A stretch of DNA of 64,000 bases, from positions 869,501-933,500 of the forward strand of contig JAQGDQ010000010.1 of the NCBI GenBank assembly GCA_030141605.1, written 5' to 3'. Position 1 is the stretch's first letter. Each line of letters begins with the position of its first letter. Position numbers and translations under genes: made by a program. The notes beneath the pieces are model-generated. The model was given only the letters and a program-made list of their open reading frames with translations. It ran no database searches and was not told where the DNA came from. Of this stretch, positions 1 through 27,200 are shown piece by piece. This stretch comes from Tubiluchus corallicola. Its lineage: Eukaryota > Priapulida > Priapulimorpha > Priapulimorphida > Tubiluchidae.

Positions 1-1485
1 TACCACAGCAATGCGTCTTTGCAACCGTCACGTAATATGTGGGTAAAGCAAAGCCGTCTGCTGCATCAGTCCAGTAACTTGAGTTGTTTTACGTGGACTT
101 TACTTAATTATGCATTAGTCTATACGTAGAGTTATTTACTAGCAGGATTTTGCTTGAAAAAGAGAAAATATGAGCTAGGTAAGGTTCTACTTAGCTTTAA
201 AACTGTTACTATTACAATAGCATGGCTGCGAGGCGTTGTCAAATGCACACAAATGCGTTTCTGGCACTTTTAACCATTGACCTTTTCACGATCGTTATCA
301 ATCGCTGGAACTGTGTGTGAAAAGGCTTGTTCGGGTGGCACAACAACAGAAAAGAAGGTAATCATGTTGTGTGGGCATCATTGTCAATGAGATGGTACCT
401 AGTTTACTGCCAGCAGTTTCGCAAATACGTGGTATATTCTGGCAAAACAGGCAATGCTGAATAAGATCCGATTGAACGATGTTAAGCATTAATAAAACTT
501 TCTGAGTATCCTTTACCTTACTGGTAGTTTATAATTGTAACGTTGGTAACAGAATCTCCAGGCCTACCTTTACAATCTCACTGTTAATAGTATATGGTTC
601 ATTAGCATTGATGGGCCGACATTGAACAATGTTCGTTAGGGGTTAGTTCTTCATCTTCTATCTATTTAAATAAGTAAATGGTTGCAAACTATATATATGC
701 ATTGAGCGGCTACAGTCAAATAAGTGAAGTCGTCTCACTAACTCCACATGATATAATTATTGAAAATATTGTGCTGAACACACCTTCACGCCTAAATGAG
801 TCTTCTGTTGTGCGCTAACGATCATGCACCTGGGTACTATAGGTAGCATAAAAGCGGCTTTTTTGCTAATTCAGTCGCACCTGCTATGCCCATTTGAAAT
901 GGAGGTTAAGGGTCAATACTAACCCAAATAAGGCGGGGCCATTTCTTATGGGACAGTGGGATTCAGGCAACTTTTAAGTTAAAACTGGTGAATTATCAGT
1001 ATCTCCAAACAACATACAGAATGCACAGAAAAGGAAGTTATAGGATTAACTATTAAGGAGGTTTGACTTTGAGAAACTACAGGTGTTGGTTTTTATTTAG
1101 CTAGAGATAACATCGAAATGATTTCGGTCTTCCTCCCTTCGATATCTAAGTGCAAAAAATTGCTATTAAATTTCTGTAAAACTGTCTGAGTTGTGACGAA
1201 AATAACCTAGTGAAGATAGAAATTTTACAAATAAACAAATTGAATCACAAATATCTTTTGAGAAATCATATAAATCACATGAAAAGCTACCTGAGATATT
1301 CTTAAGCTGAGAGAACCTATAATGCGCAATTGTAAAACATTCCTACTGAATTATTCGTACATAATATGAATAAAGATGCCGACGCGTTTGAATGTAACCT
1401 TTCGCAAAATATTATACACCGTACAGCTCAACCGCAAGAAGACTCAACAATGATAACGTAAAGAATTCACTGCACGCTCATAAAT

Positions 1486-2035
1486 TTGCTGCTAGATAAA
1501 TTTCGAAGGCTCACACAAACAATTTCAATGACATTCTTGACAAACCAAGGAAAGTTTAAGGAATTCGTGTACAGATTTGGTATGACTGATAATCTTTTGT
1601 GCGACTGTTTAGAGGAAGCTCAAACACCAGAACATTTGCTGTTTAGATGTCCTGAGGTACAGAAGAATAAAGGCAAAGTACTACTGGATGAGTATCTAAC
1701 TGAATCTATAAATGACGTTTATCTGTACAAAAATGATTTGTTGCTCAACGGATTATTAAGTTTCATATATTCATATAGCAGCCTACAAATAGAGGCTCAT
1801 TGTACTATCTGTATAATAATAACGATTTATTATAATCATCATCATCAGTGCTATGTCCAATAAGCCTATGTTGTTTGCTAAGTACCAAATTCATATATCT
1901 TATTTGTTTATTTTTGCAACATCTATTCGTATTTCTGTATTATTATTTTAATTTTCTGTTTTTTCGTGCTTGTAAATTTGTATATTATTTGATGATTGTC
2001 AAATTTCTAGGGCTCCTGTGGAAAGAAGCGTAGCG
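1486..2035 (+). mobile_element. LINE 3'-end relic (C-terminal CCHC part)
   Basis: An open stretch at 1486-1863 encodes TFLTNQGKFKEFVYRFG, then LLCDC...TPEHLLFRCPE. This is the CxC...H...C tail typical of ORF2 proteins of Jockey/I/R2-like non-LTR elements. No RT core lies upstream, so it is a 5'-truncated copy. The AT-rich sequence after 1863 is probably its 3' UTR. Confidence 0.7.
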
Positions 2036-4026
2036 TTTATTTGCATACCTAGAGGAGTTTTCCCCATTAACTAAATCTGTCGAATCAAAATGGTGGCGTA
2101 AGCTCCGCATTATGTTTTTTCTTTATATCAGATTCTGTGATCAAACGTGCTGGTTTTTCTGTCTCATCTGCCTGTTTCATGATTTTGATACCATTACAGG
2201 TAAGTCTACCACTTGACCACGGTATCTGCTAGAGACAACCCAACCTGTTGTCCTAACGCCAGCAGTTGATTTAAAACATAATTTTTCAATTTAATTTTGG
2301 AACATAAGTTAATTTTATAACGTTAAGTCGGTTTAATAGACGCAGCACTGCACCGAGTCTATTTTACAAATATTTGTAAACAAAATAATGCTTAATGCAA
2401 GATTAGTAGTTCGTCAAGCAGTATAAATCATTGTAGTCGTACGGTATGAATCCTGTCCTTTACCTTTTTCGTTTCTTTTTCAAGGACGTTAGTTAGTTAG
2501 TTAGCATCATAGTAAAGTTAGACAATTAGATCAATTGTTAAAATATTTACCCACCTGTTAATGATAGACCTGTTCAAAATAGAGCAGGTTACTCATCAAT
2601 TAAAGAATGGGACACACTAGACCCAAATGACCACGTATTGCGTGAGGTTATAAATATCCAGCTTATATATCAAACCAATCCTGAAATTAAAATTTACCGC
2701 ACGTTTTGGTCATCACCCTCAGATTATTCATGTATGAAATTTTGTGTTTGTGATACAATAAAATGATATACAGAGTGTATATACTTCCGAGATTCTTTGT
2801 TAAGTGGCGGTAGTAATGTTCTGAGTGCTAGTTTATTTTCCTCTTCATAATCTAACCTGCTTAATTTTCAGGGACAGTAAATGGTGATCAATTCGCATTA
2901 CAATATTTTTGTGATTTTAAATTCAAATATAATAAATTGGGAAAATCCAAAAAACTTCTAAAGTAGTATCTGCCCAAGTTGTGCAAATGTAATCAAGTTA
3001 AAAAATAGTAAAATAGTTTAATGATCATTGGCTTCTTTGTTTCCATGCTTGAATGATTAGATTTCCTATTTATTTTCATACAACCATAAATACTTTTGTT
3101 ACTTTTCAGCTACCTTTACCTTTAGCTTCAGCAAATCCTAATTCTACGGAATTTTACTGTGCGGAGGAAAAGCAGCTAAGGCCTCCCTGGATAAGTTTAT
3201 TATAATTCAAAGCATATATATATATATGTATAACTATTGTCTTCAGGCAATGGGAAATAACCACACGGTGTTATAACCACATGGGAAATAACCACACATT
3301 GTTAATAGTACATGTTAGTTCATTGACATATTGAACTGTCGGATAATGCTAATCCTATTCTGTCCCCTGATTGGTGCTTGGACACACCAGCAGTATTTTG
3401 ACTAAAGAATCGTTTAAATTCAATTACGTTTTGATTATCTTTCATAAAAGATGCTCATAAGTAGTATGGCATTGTGTAAGAGCAAGCTGCAAAGTATTCC
3501 TTATTAGTTTACAAATTCGTTTACTAGTATAAAGAAGAAACGAGTAATCATTTGAAATTGCCCAACAACTGCCTTGTTGATGATATGGTATCATTTGAAG
3601 CGTGGTACTCTGAGCAGCAAATCTTCAGCGGCAGATTTCTAAGTTTCGAATCATGAAAATCATTTATCGTAACGGAATGATAACTAATCCGGAATGCAAA
3701 GCATTCGGTTACTCGTTTATTCTGCCGAAGTGCCTTAAAACGTCATTTAGAATGCTGTTTAGCTATGCCATAGAATCCATTTTATTGTAAAAAACACGGA
3801 ATATAAATTTACCCTATTGTGACGTCGCAATATAAAAACAAGTTAAAAACTCATTATAAGAACGAAAACGAGAACGAGGCGATAATGACTATAATGACCA
3901 GTGGCCAACTGCCATGCAAACTGATTAAAAAAGACCAGTAAGCATCCAAACCACTTTTAAATTCCACTTGCAAAATGGGGGACTAGTTTTACGCTGAGCC
4001 TTATATGGTCTATTTCGTTAGTTGCG

Positions 4027-4028
4027 TG

Positions 4029-4126
<98 letters not shown>
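4027..4126. repeat. (GTAA)n microsatellite
   Basis: About 24 near-perfect GTAA units. It adjoins the GC-rich segment at 4240-4850 and may be that element's tail, read as (TTAC)n on the minus strand. Confidence 0.95.
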
Positions 4127-4134
4127 TAAGTTTA

Positions 4135-4850
4135 TTAGTTTATCACCATTTTCAAAATAGGAAAATACATAACTAAGTGATTTATAAATCTGTACAACAT
4201 ACAAATATGTTACAAAGTGCAAAAGTAAAAGTAAGTTATTGATTAGTGGTGCAACGGCGGCGAAAGAACTAAGAGTTATCGAGGTCAGCCACATAAGATT
4301 CGAGGCTACAGCTCCGAAGACGGCACCATTTGCGGCGATCTATACATCAAACGAAAGGTTTCGATCCATTAGGGGCTTATTTTTCGAATCGGGCCCACCG
4401 GGAGGAAACAGGTGGCAAAAAATCTCCAAAAATGGCCATTTTCGGCCGTTTTTTGGCAAACTTGTACCTATTATTTCTGGAGAATGGGAATGGGCCCTGG
4501 GTGGTGCTGGCCATGGATAGATAGCCCGTTCAACGGTGGGCGTATTTAGATTTCTTGAGAGGGCCACGGCGTCCCGTAACGGACGTTTTCCCGGACCCAA
4601 CACCCGATTTATTCGAAATTTTGATCAAACAACCTGTAGAAAAAACGTTCTAGCGGTGCCTGGCGGGACTCTCGAAAGGAGAAATATAGCTCTTTAGAAA
4701 GAGGAAGAACAGGGCTATAGGATGATGTGGGCTGCATTTTGGGACGCTTCCTTCCTGAGGAGCTGTGACGAATTGATTCCATTTTGCACGATTTTCGCTT
4801 GGAAAACTGCGGACGCAAAACCATTGTTCTGACGTCATCCATTATACTCT
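4135..4850 (-). other. GC-rich island, possible retroelement 3' part
   Basis: 4240-4850 is clearly more GC-rich than its AT-rich flanks, with CpG-containing stretches (GCGGCGAAAG, CCACGGCGTCCCG). No overlapping open stretch looks like a known protein. On the minus strand it runs into AATAAACTTATTTACTTAC and then (TTAC)n, which looks like a retroelement 3' end with a tetranucleotide tail. Confidence 0.4.
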
Positions 4851-6730
4851 ACTTACAACCTTATAACTTTAATTCAGTAAAAGCTGCTGCTGCTGGCTTT
4901 GCGTTATAAATGAGGACTATGTAGGGTGTTCGCATATTTTCGATTATAAGTGTATTTATACGCAAATTTTTTTGCGGGGCTTTTGCTAGTAATTAATTAA
5001 TGCGCATATGCCAAGTAATTAAAAATTATCAGATTGGCATTTAAAGCGAATGAAAATTGAATTATTATACAAATGTGTTACTTTCTAATAAAATAATGTT
5101 CAATAATGGGAAAGAAGAGACAAACGTGACTATCTTTAAATACTAAGTTAATCTTTACGTATTTAAAATTATTATATTATTAGGACCTAGAACCAAAGAA
5201 AGAAAGTAAAAAATTTACTTTACGCTTGTAGTTAGCAAAAGTCGGTAAACATGTATGCTTAGTCATGACGAAAAGAGTTGAAAGCAAACGTTTCTTAAAA
5301 TTCTTTAGGATTAGCATTGATGATTACATAAACATTAAAGATATACAAAAGGCGTACCTTACCTCCATAACATACATTTGAGCTTACTGAAGAATTTGTG
5401 CAGCTTGACGTAAATTATCTGTATTATATTAATTAAAGCATCGTAATAACCGGATTCACTGGGAATTGCGCATTAGTATTTAATTTAACCTAGTATTTAC
5501 ATAAATGAAACATTAAATAAATGATAAGGTAATAAATTAATTTGTTTTTATTTTCTTGGGGAATAAAGTTCCAGATGTGGGGACCTTGATATTTTAGAGA
5601 GCACTGAGCTTTGTATATCTTACTACACTCATACTATTATTTGAGGCAAAACGAGTTTGTTAACTGTGTAAAGCAGAAGGTTCGCTCATGCATCGCTAAG
5701 CAGTTGGGGCAGCATATTATTTTTTAAATTTAAAAACAAATTTGGCCAATTCTAGCTTATATATATATCTGTGATTTTTAAAATTTTCAATTGATTATAG
5801 TGGGAGTTGCATGTTCTCTGAGACCAGCAAGTGATCTTTTCAAGGTACACATTCTCGTAAATGATAATTCGCAGGAAAAAAGCTGTCAATCCACGAACAG
5901 TAATCGATTAGAGTTCAATAATCAATCAATTCCTATATATGTCGAAAGAGAAACATGGCTTTACATGCGACAATCAGAAAAACATAAAAGAAAAACAGAT
6001 GAGTTGACAAAAATAAAAGATGTTACTATGTAATGACCTCCTTATAGAAATACGGTAGATTTTTGTATGAAAGTTTATGAGCTGTATTACATGATCGATT
6101 GTTATTGTTCATCACAAAGTTGCAAAAAATATTAGCAAATTAACTAGTATATTTCAGAATCTTTACAAACTGTATTTTTATCGTCTCAAATGAGTTTAAA
6201 ACTTCTGCATTATTGTCAACTATAATCAAGCAATTGTGATCACAATAAAATATTAGAACAAACAGTAGCTCTTAAGTAGTTGTAATATTTTTTCTTGTAC
6301 ATTTATAGCAAATTTGGAAAACTAACATTACGTTTAAGCGAATACGCAACTTACTTGAATGTCAAATTTTGCGACAACCATTACACCTTAATTGAATCAG
6401 TACAGAGCAAATCAAAACGAGCACAAAAGCAGGTTTAGATATGAGCATGAATAATATTGATAATAAACCTTCGTCTGCAGCGCATGTTTCTAATCGCTGG
6501 TATCAAATACTAAGCAATGATGTTGTGATGTTACACTCATGCGGCTAGTGCTGAATCAGCTTAAAGATCTGTTTGCAAGTAGCAAACTGCGGGCACGGTA
6601 ACAACAATATCGCATATTTCTTAGTTACTGTCAAATTGCCGTTAAAACACAAGTTTGCATTTAATCGAGTAGTATATACTAAATATCTAACATATAATTG
6701 TGACCGAGTAAAACTGCGAGTCTTTGTAAA

Positions 6731-20661
<13,931 letters not shown>

Positions 20662-21490
20662 CCTGGAAAAATAAAGCAAATTTAGTGAGTCTTTTAAGTT
20701 ACTAAAAACTTTGCGACCGACACCTATTACATGACAACGGAATAATTATAACGAAATTAATTTTGGGTTTTTTTCATTTGATAACTGCGAACCGACGTTT
20801 ACTGCCTATAACTTTTCAACTAATAAATCTTGCGCTAATTTAGTAAAAAATGACAATGCTTGTATAGATGGCGAAAAATCATATGCCACGAAAAAAGTTT
20901 TCAAGTATTGCCAAAGTTAACTGCAGATTGTAATTGGTGGATTCAGTCATTGCAGACTTAATAACTGACAACCACGTGTCTTCTACCTCTACTATGCATT
21001 TGAGTCGAATATTTCGTTCATGAATGATCGCTAGTTGAATATATGACATTTTACAAACAACAAAATCGCTTGTGATTTTGTAATAAAGTCGGTGGTTCCA
21101 CTAGCTTTCACGCGATTTTTTTGTGAAACTATCCAGTTTGGCATATCCACAGTGAACTTATTTATTGGTATTTTCTAATTTGCTAACGTACTAGATAACT
21201 AAATAGTAATTACATAATAACTAGATAATTTATCTAACAAATTTGCGTTAAACGTTTTTACCTACGTGAAATAAACCAGTAAAACCCAGAGAGAGATGTT
21301 AATTAACTCAACTCACATAGACTGAAATAGTCTACCATGTGCACGTTAAACTGAAAGTTTCAAGTTCGAATCTTGTCTTAGCGTTAATCATTTTGTTTTA
21401 TTTTTTGAAAATAAGTTAAGCATAAGCTTTGTTGTTGAGTTAAGAGAATAAGATTAACACGATATTTTTTAAACAACCGTATTTGCCTAC

Positions 21491-21592
21491 CTGTTAGAAA
21501 TCCCCCACAGAAGCAGAACAGAGCAGACAGCCGGTGAACTAAAAAATCAGACGCACTGGGCCAACTGACCATGTATACCTATGTGATTTATA
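21491..21592 (-). promoter_or_regulatory. VWA-C core promoter and leader exon
   Basis: TATAAAT lies at 21592-21586. The predicted leader ends at 21491 with the donor AACAG|GTAGGC, followed by an 828-nt intron to the acceptor TTCCAG, one base before the ATG at 20661. Confidence 0.68.
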
Positions 21593-22489
21593 CTGGCTAT
21601 TGTCCTACTATTATAAAAGTGATACTGATATTAAAATTTAACACACATTGGTCATCAATTCAAGGTTATCAAAGCTAATAAATCACTTGCGGTACCTGAT
21701 ATTTTTATATTTGAAATTTTATGTTTCCGTTTTATGACAGATGTCATGAATACTCTGAAGGCTGCAGGCTTGACTAACATAATGACAACAAAATACCATA
21801 GCAAATGCAACTCCTAAGCATTATAATTAGTGTGTTTCTAACGTACATGTGTCTGTAGTTTTTATGCAATACAATGACTATAACTTCAAAACTATTTAGT
21901 CAGTAGAAAACATAGTTTTTATTTGGAAGCATTATTACTAATATATCATGTCACTGGTAATGACAATTATCTCTCTCTATCATTGATAACAACTGACCAT
22001 TATTTTCTCGCTGCCATTGATAACAACTGTCTGTAATTACATTAGATATTACCATTTTAATAATAATTACCAGTACTGTAAGAACGCATTACCACGCGCT
22101 TTGATGTAATACAAAATAAAATTAAAAGTTTTCGCACGTTCAAATAATTATACTAGTGTAAACCTAAATAATAAATCATTCTCTGAAAAGTATTTAATAC
22201 AAGATGAATATTAGAAATTCACACACGTTGACAGTTTATTAATATAACCCGAGCAATAAATCAGGAGTCCATCATGTGAAATTAGAATAAAATTTGTTTC
22301 AGATTAAGTTGTCATGTTAATGTAGCAGAACTGTTTCGTGTTTAAAGGTCATTTTAGCGGAAACCAACAAATTGGAGCAAATAATTATCGCTTTCGAGTA
22401 ATCATGATAATGTATAGAATATAAGTAAAAAGTAAACCACCAGCGAAAAAATTGGATATACAATTATACATATATATATATTTACAGAA

Positions 22490-22960
22490 TTTACGTATAA
22501 TGTATTATTTCAGCTCATAGATGCATACGTACAAACATAGTCTTAAGCCATAAAATACAATAAACAAAATGTTATAAAATAAAAGTTAATTACATAGATA
22601 AAACACAATTTATGAGTTAAGAAAGATTGAAGAGAAAGTTGATTAAAAAGAAGAAAAAAGAAAAAAGCTATTTACATAAATAATACGTATATTAAAAGTA
22701 CTTTAAAATTTCATTCCAGGGTGCAAAAATGTCTAGATTTATAAAAACATCAGAGTGAATAACATGGGATAAAATATTATTGACAGAATTTAAAATTCGA
22801 CATGTACGATGATAGACACTTTTATGCATGATAACTTTGCAATGGTAGACATTTCTCTGTACTCAGGTTGTGAAAGCTCGAGTACCGCGTCTATGTTTAA
22901 AAAATTTTACATGGCAGTATAGTGTTCAGTTTTCAGCTTATTAAAATTGTATATATTATA
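22490..22960 (-). mobile_element. LINE 3'-end copy, same family as 17391-17790
   Basis: On the minus strand the translated end reads RTCRILNSVNNILSHVIHS, homologous to the other copy's LRCYVLSAYNGVLKHVIYN. Shared 3' UTR blocks follow in the same order. It is intergenic between VWA-C and VWA-B. An (AT)n run at 22470-22484 lies where the tail would be. Confidence 0.62.
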
Positions 22961-23499
22961 ATTAATCTATATATATAGCAAAACCATTAGCGAAAAGATA
23001 TAGCCGGTGGGAGAAACAAGAACGAAATTAACAATAATTTGGGCAGTTTACCCGTGTTTACTTGTGTTTTGACAAATCGTATGCTCCTCAGACTATAAAG
23101 GTAAAAACATAACAGTTTCAAGTCAAATACAACGTAGGTTGTGTTATAGGCCTATTTAGACTCCTTAACAAAATTGTCACATTTCATTTCGTCAGTGGTT
23201 TGAGCTCGACTTTTGAGACAAAGAATTTGTGAGTTTTGTACGAATTGCATAATGTTGTACCATCTTGTACTTTTATTTGTTTTGTCTGCTACTTTGTAAT
23301 TAATGACAGTATACCTTTGTAAAAATTTCACCCAATATCAAATAAATAAATAAATGTTTTTAATACTTTCGTTAACAAGACAAGCGACCATCAGGGAAAG
23401 TTCCGAGTTCCATTTCCACGATTTCTTGCTTTAAAACAGTGCAAAAGAGCATATATTTTCAGAAGATGTTTTACTAGCTGAGTTTTGTCAGAACCATCA

Positions 23500-23775
23500 G
23501 TACTATTGTACTATCAGTCAATCTATTACCATCGGTAAAGGGTAAAGAATACTTTATACGACACTATGTTCAGTCTATTACCATCAGTAAAATTGAATTG
23601 GATTGACTTACTGAACTGAATTACTTATTTATTTCGGAATCTGGTCCATAAAAACACAAATACATAACGTAGATACAGGGATAAAACACTACAAAAAACA
23701 CAAAACGGTAAAGGATAGTTTATGCGACACTATGTTTAGTCTATTACAACAGGTAAAAGGTAAAGAATAGTTATA
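23500..23775. repeat. Split direct repeat
   Basis: TCTATTACCATCGGTAAAGGGTAAAGAATACTTTATACGACACTATGTT-type sequence recurs at about 23700-23772 with point changes (GTTTATGCGACACTATGTT). A third, shorter block lies at 23574-23595. About 110 nt of unrelated sequence separates the copies. Confidence 0.65.
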
Positions 23776-24200
23776 TATATATATATATATAAATTCTTTA
23801 TTTATATTCATAAAAATGGTTCACTCATTATAATAAAATTGAGTAAGCCTCAGCGTAATGTTAAAATAACCACATTGTTCAAGACAAATGCGTCCAGTGC
23901 ATACTAAAAAAAACTAAAGTGCAAAACTATATACAATAAATGAACATATTTACAAACACCATATTAAAATATTTTTACAAAACAATTTTACGAAAGTACA
24001 TTAAATTTTACATGACATATTTTACACTATATATACATTTGACATGACACAATTAACAGAAACATGCTCTACATTACATAAATTTCACTCATTACATTTA
24101 CACTATTTATACATTTGACATTACAAAACTAACATAACGCGTATTACATTACATAATTTTTTTAAAAAAAAAATCATTTTTAATCGTTATATGGAGTCAG
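23774..24200 (-). mobile_element. Possible LINE 3' UTR with AT tail
   Basis: The minus-strand sequence ends ATAAATAAAGAATT directly at an (AT)n run (23771-23792), the same end style as the 17.4-kb copy. No coding part is recognised, so the call is weak. Confidence 0.35.
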
Positions 24201-27200
24201 GGGCGGGGGTAGATGAAAGTGGAGTCTGTGTAATTAGTATCAGATGCACAATGTGGAAGTTGAAACCTATTATATTGATATTCTAATTTATTTTTAAAGT
24301 GGTGGAGAGGTTCTATTTGTTTTATTTCACTGGGTAGTACGTTCTAGTGTTTAAAGTGGTATCAGGAATGAATGCTAAGGGATTGTTTATAAATGGAATG
24401 CTCAGTTTATTGATATATTTATAAAGAAATATCAGTGTTTTGTAATCTCGATAGGCTTCTAATATTGGTATTTTTGAGGACGTTCTTAAGCTTGTTGCAG
24501 AAGCAGCATGTTGTTTAGCAGTTTTGTTAGAGTAGCCTACGATATGGTACTACGTGTCATGCATTATTGATTATAATAAATTAAATTTAATGCAGATTAT
24601 GCCAAAAATATGTTTGCGGAACCTTTGCTAGAGACAAATATAATTATTTTTAAATATCGTATTTACCATAGATGAATGTAAGTCTTTTTTATTTACATAG
24701 TTCAGTGGGCTGCAAGCCTGGATCCGGCACTGCAGCACCTTGCAGGACTTACTTATGTAGGTGGTAGCAAAAGAGACAGAGCCTGCCTTTTTATCAAGGA
24801 CAATCCTCTATGATCTAATACCCGGACAGATGAAATCATTCACAAGCAGGTGGTATTCTCCAATCCATTACCTGACCAGATTTGGCGTTGCATAACTTCT
24901 GTAGTTAAACACTCATCCACACCCACCTTTCGTGAACATACACTCTGACTCTAAGCGGGAATGTAGAAAATTATTCTTGTCAGTACCTTGTTAAGCAAAA
25001 ATTTCGCTATAGCAAAAATTCTGAATGACAGGTGTAACAAATTCACGCCTTGTGCCGGATTTCAGCATCAAAACAAGACACTTTTGAACAGTTGGTCAAG
25101 GTTTCGTGCATAAAGAGTTATTCGAGTAACAAATTTTTCAATGTTCATTGTGGTCATTATTCATTAACTGACTTAAACTGATAATCACGTTTTTACACGG
25201 TCACAACAATTACTGCTGATAATGACCCCGGTGTAATTTTTAACAATGAGGTAACAAAGGACGGCATTACAACAGTTGATAGCAATTTCGTTGCCGTCAC
25301 TGTTGCTGTAGTTAGACTGAAAGTTGGTGAATGTTCTTTTAAAATTTTTGTTTTGTTAAAGAAACCTATATGTTTTTGTTTGTCAGATGGCTGCATTTCC
25401 ACTGTTATTATAAAGGAAGGGGTGTGTTAGCCTCAAAATAAACGGCTCTTGCATTGGGTAATGATCTTACTACACCATCAATAGTCGATACTGTGTTTAG
25501 GCAGGAATTTTTTTCAGTCTATTAAAAAACAAAAATATTTTAATATAGAGATTGAAAAGTTTTTAGAAGTTGTGTGGATGTTTTTAAACAAATTCGTTTG
25601 CACTAAATGCCTGATTTTACCGATAATTACTTAATATCTGACAATATTTTATAAGTGGAGCAGCGATTTGGCAAACAGTTTTTACATTTTATTGTAAACT
25701 ACGTAAATTGAAAGCTGCCAACATCCAGCTAACTTCGACGTGAATATTAGTTTCTGCTAGTTTTCTCTTTCAAGCTCTTAACTAGCAAGTAAGTGCTAGT
25801 TAAGATAGTAGCAAGATAGTAGCAAATAAGTATTAAATGTGTATTATTCTTATACAAACTAACACTAATAAAAGCGGCTTCTTTTCCCATTATGTAGTCT
25901 ATGCTTATTGTTAAACTAATTGTTTGCTGGTTGTTGTGATTTTTGCCTGAATCTGATACATAAAGTGCTATGTTTATGTTTTATTTACACTCTGCTTTAC
26001 ATGAGAACCTCTTTCTAAGTTATTTCCACTTGTATTCTGATAGTTGAATTTCACTCTTGTGATTGTGTAATGATATAATTTATTCTATGCCTTGGTTAGT
26101 AGTGTCATAATTGTAGTGATTATTTGTTTTGGCTCGGTTGATGATGACAGTTGAAAATGGCAGTTTATGTCTAGACGATCGACTGCGCTAATAAACAACA
26201 TGTTATTTCCTAGGGGCTGGCTCTTTTGTGTATTTAAATATTAAAGATTTTTGCCACATATCATACAAGGCTACGTGTAGGTTCGAATAATCTAACATTG
26301 GCACTTACAAAGCAGAGCGATAAACCTATGGCCACAATTATCGTAAGACTATTTATTAACTATTTTGGTTATAGACATAGATATTATTGCATAGCGTTTT
26401 TTATGCAAGTCCTTTTAAATGCTCCAAGTCACCTGAAGTACACCGTCTATGTGATGATGTGTGGAACTGTGGAATAATGAAACACGTGAAGACTCAAATA
26501 GCTGGTTAATAACGATCAATTAACAATAGGTTTCAAAACCAATAGTCAAAGGATAGGTGTGTTTTTAAACTAGATCTATGCGCGCTGCGCCACGTGCCAC
26601 TCATAAACCAATCACGTGATACCTATAAATCAATACATGATTCTAAACTGATCCCCCAAAGAAATAACGCTTTGTGCATACAGATGCAAATTCTAAAGAA
26701 AAGTTTTTCTCCAGGTATGAAAAAGATAAAAATAGGCACAATAAAAAATTACTGTTACTGTAAACTAATCTGCCATGCATTAAGCTAAAGAAAGTTGAGC
26801 TGTAGGAGCTTCGAGTGAGAGGGTCAATTTCCACAGATTATTTCAGACTTATGTCGACCTAAATCGATCGAACTGAGGTATGAAGTTCGGTTAAATTATG
26901 TTTAATCTCATCACAAATGGTTGCAATATTGTTAAGAACGTGCTGTGTATGGGACATTTTATGTTTTATGAATCTTTATTAGTTATCTCAATGTCACAAT
27001 GGTGTGCTGTGTTGAAATGGACTCCAAAATTCCACACTAAGCAAAAAAGATTTTTTTCACCCCTTCCGGATTTGTGTCCCTCATAATAGTTTATGTCCCT
27101 CATAATAGAACTCGGCTAAATTGTGCGTAAACTCAGTATTCCACCATAAAACAAAAAAACTAATTAATTTTTTTGTAATGAGCTTTTTGTAATAATTAGC

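Larger units (their letters stand above)
1..6660. other. Intergenic region downstream of VWA-C
   Basis: AT-rich. Apart from the LINE relic at 1486-2035, the (GTAA)n array and the GC-rich island, no gene is recognised. Short open frames, such as 5791-6033, lack family resemblance and look random. No tRNA or rRNA was seen. Confidence 0.6.

Noticed and set aside
4239-4842. Several overlapping open frames in the GC-rich island
   Set aside because: All frames are open because of base composition; none has a recognisable domain, and they overlap on both strands.
21340-21380. tRNA-like B box (CAAGTTCGAATCTTGTC)
   Set aside because: No matching A box or acceptor stem at the right spacing, so neither a tRNA nor a SINE can be supported.
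25185-25428. Open plus-strand stretch of about 80 codons (TTITADNDPGVIFNNEVT...)
   Set aside because: It has no Met start, no convincing acceptor or donor at its edges and no family I recognise. It could be an exon of an unknown gene, but the support is too thin to list as coding.
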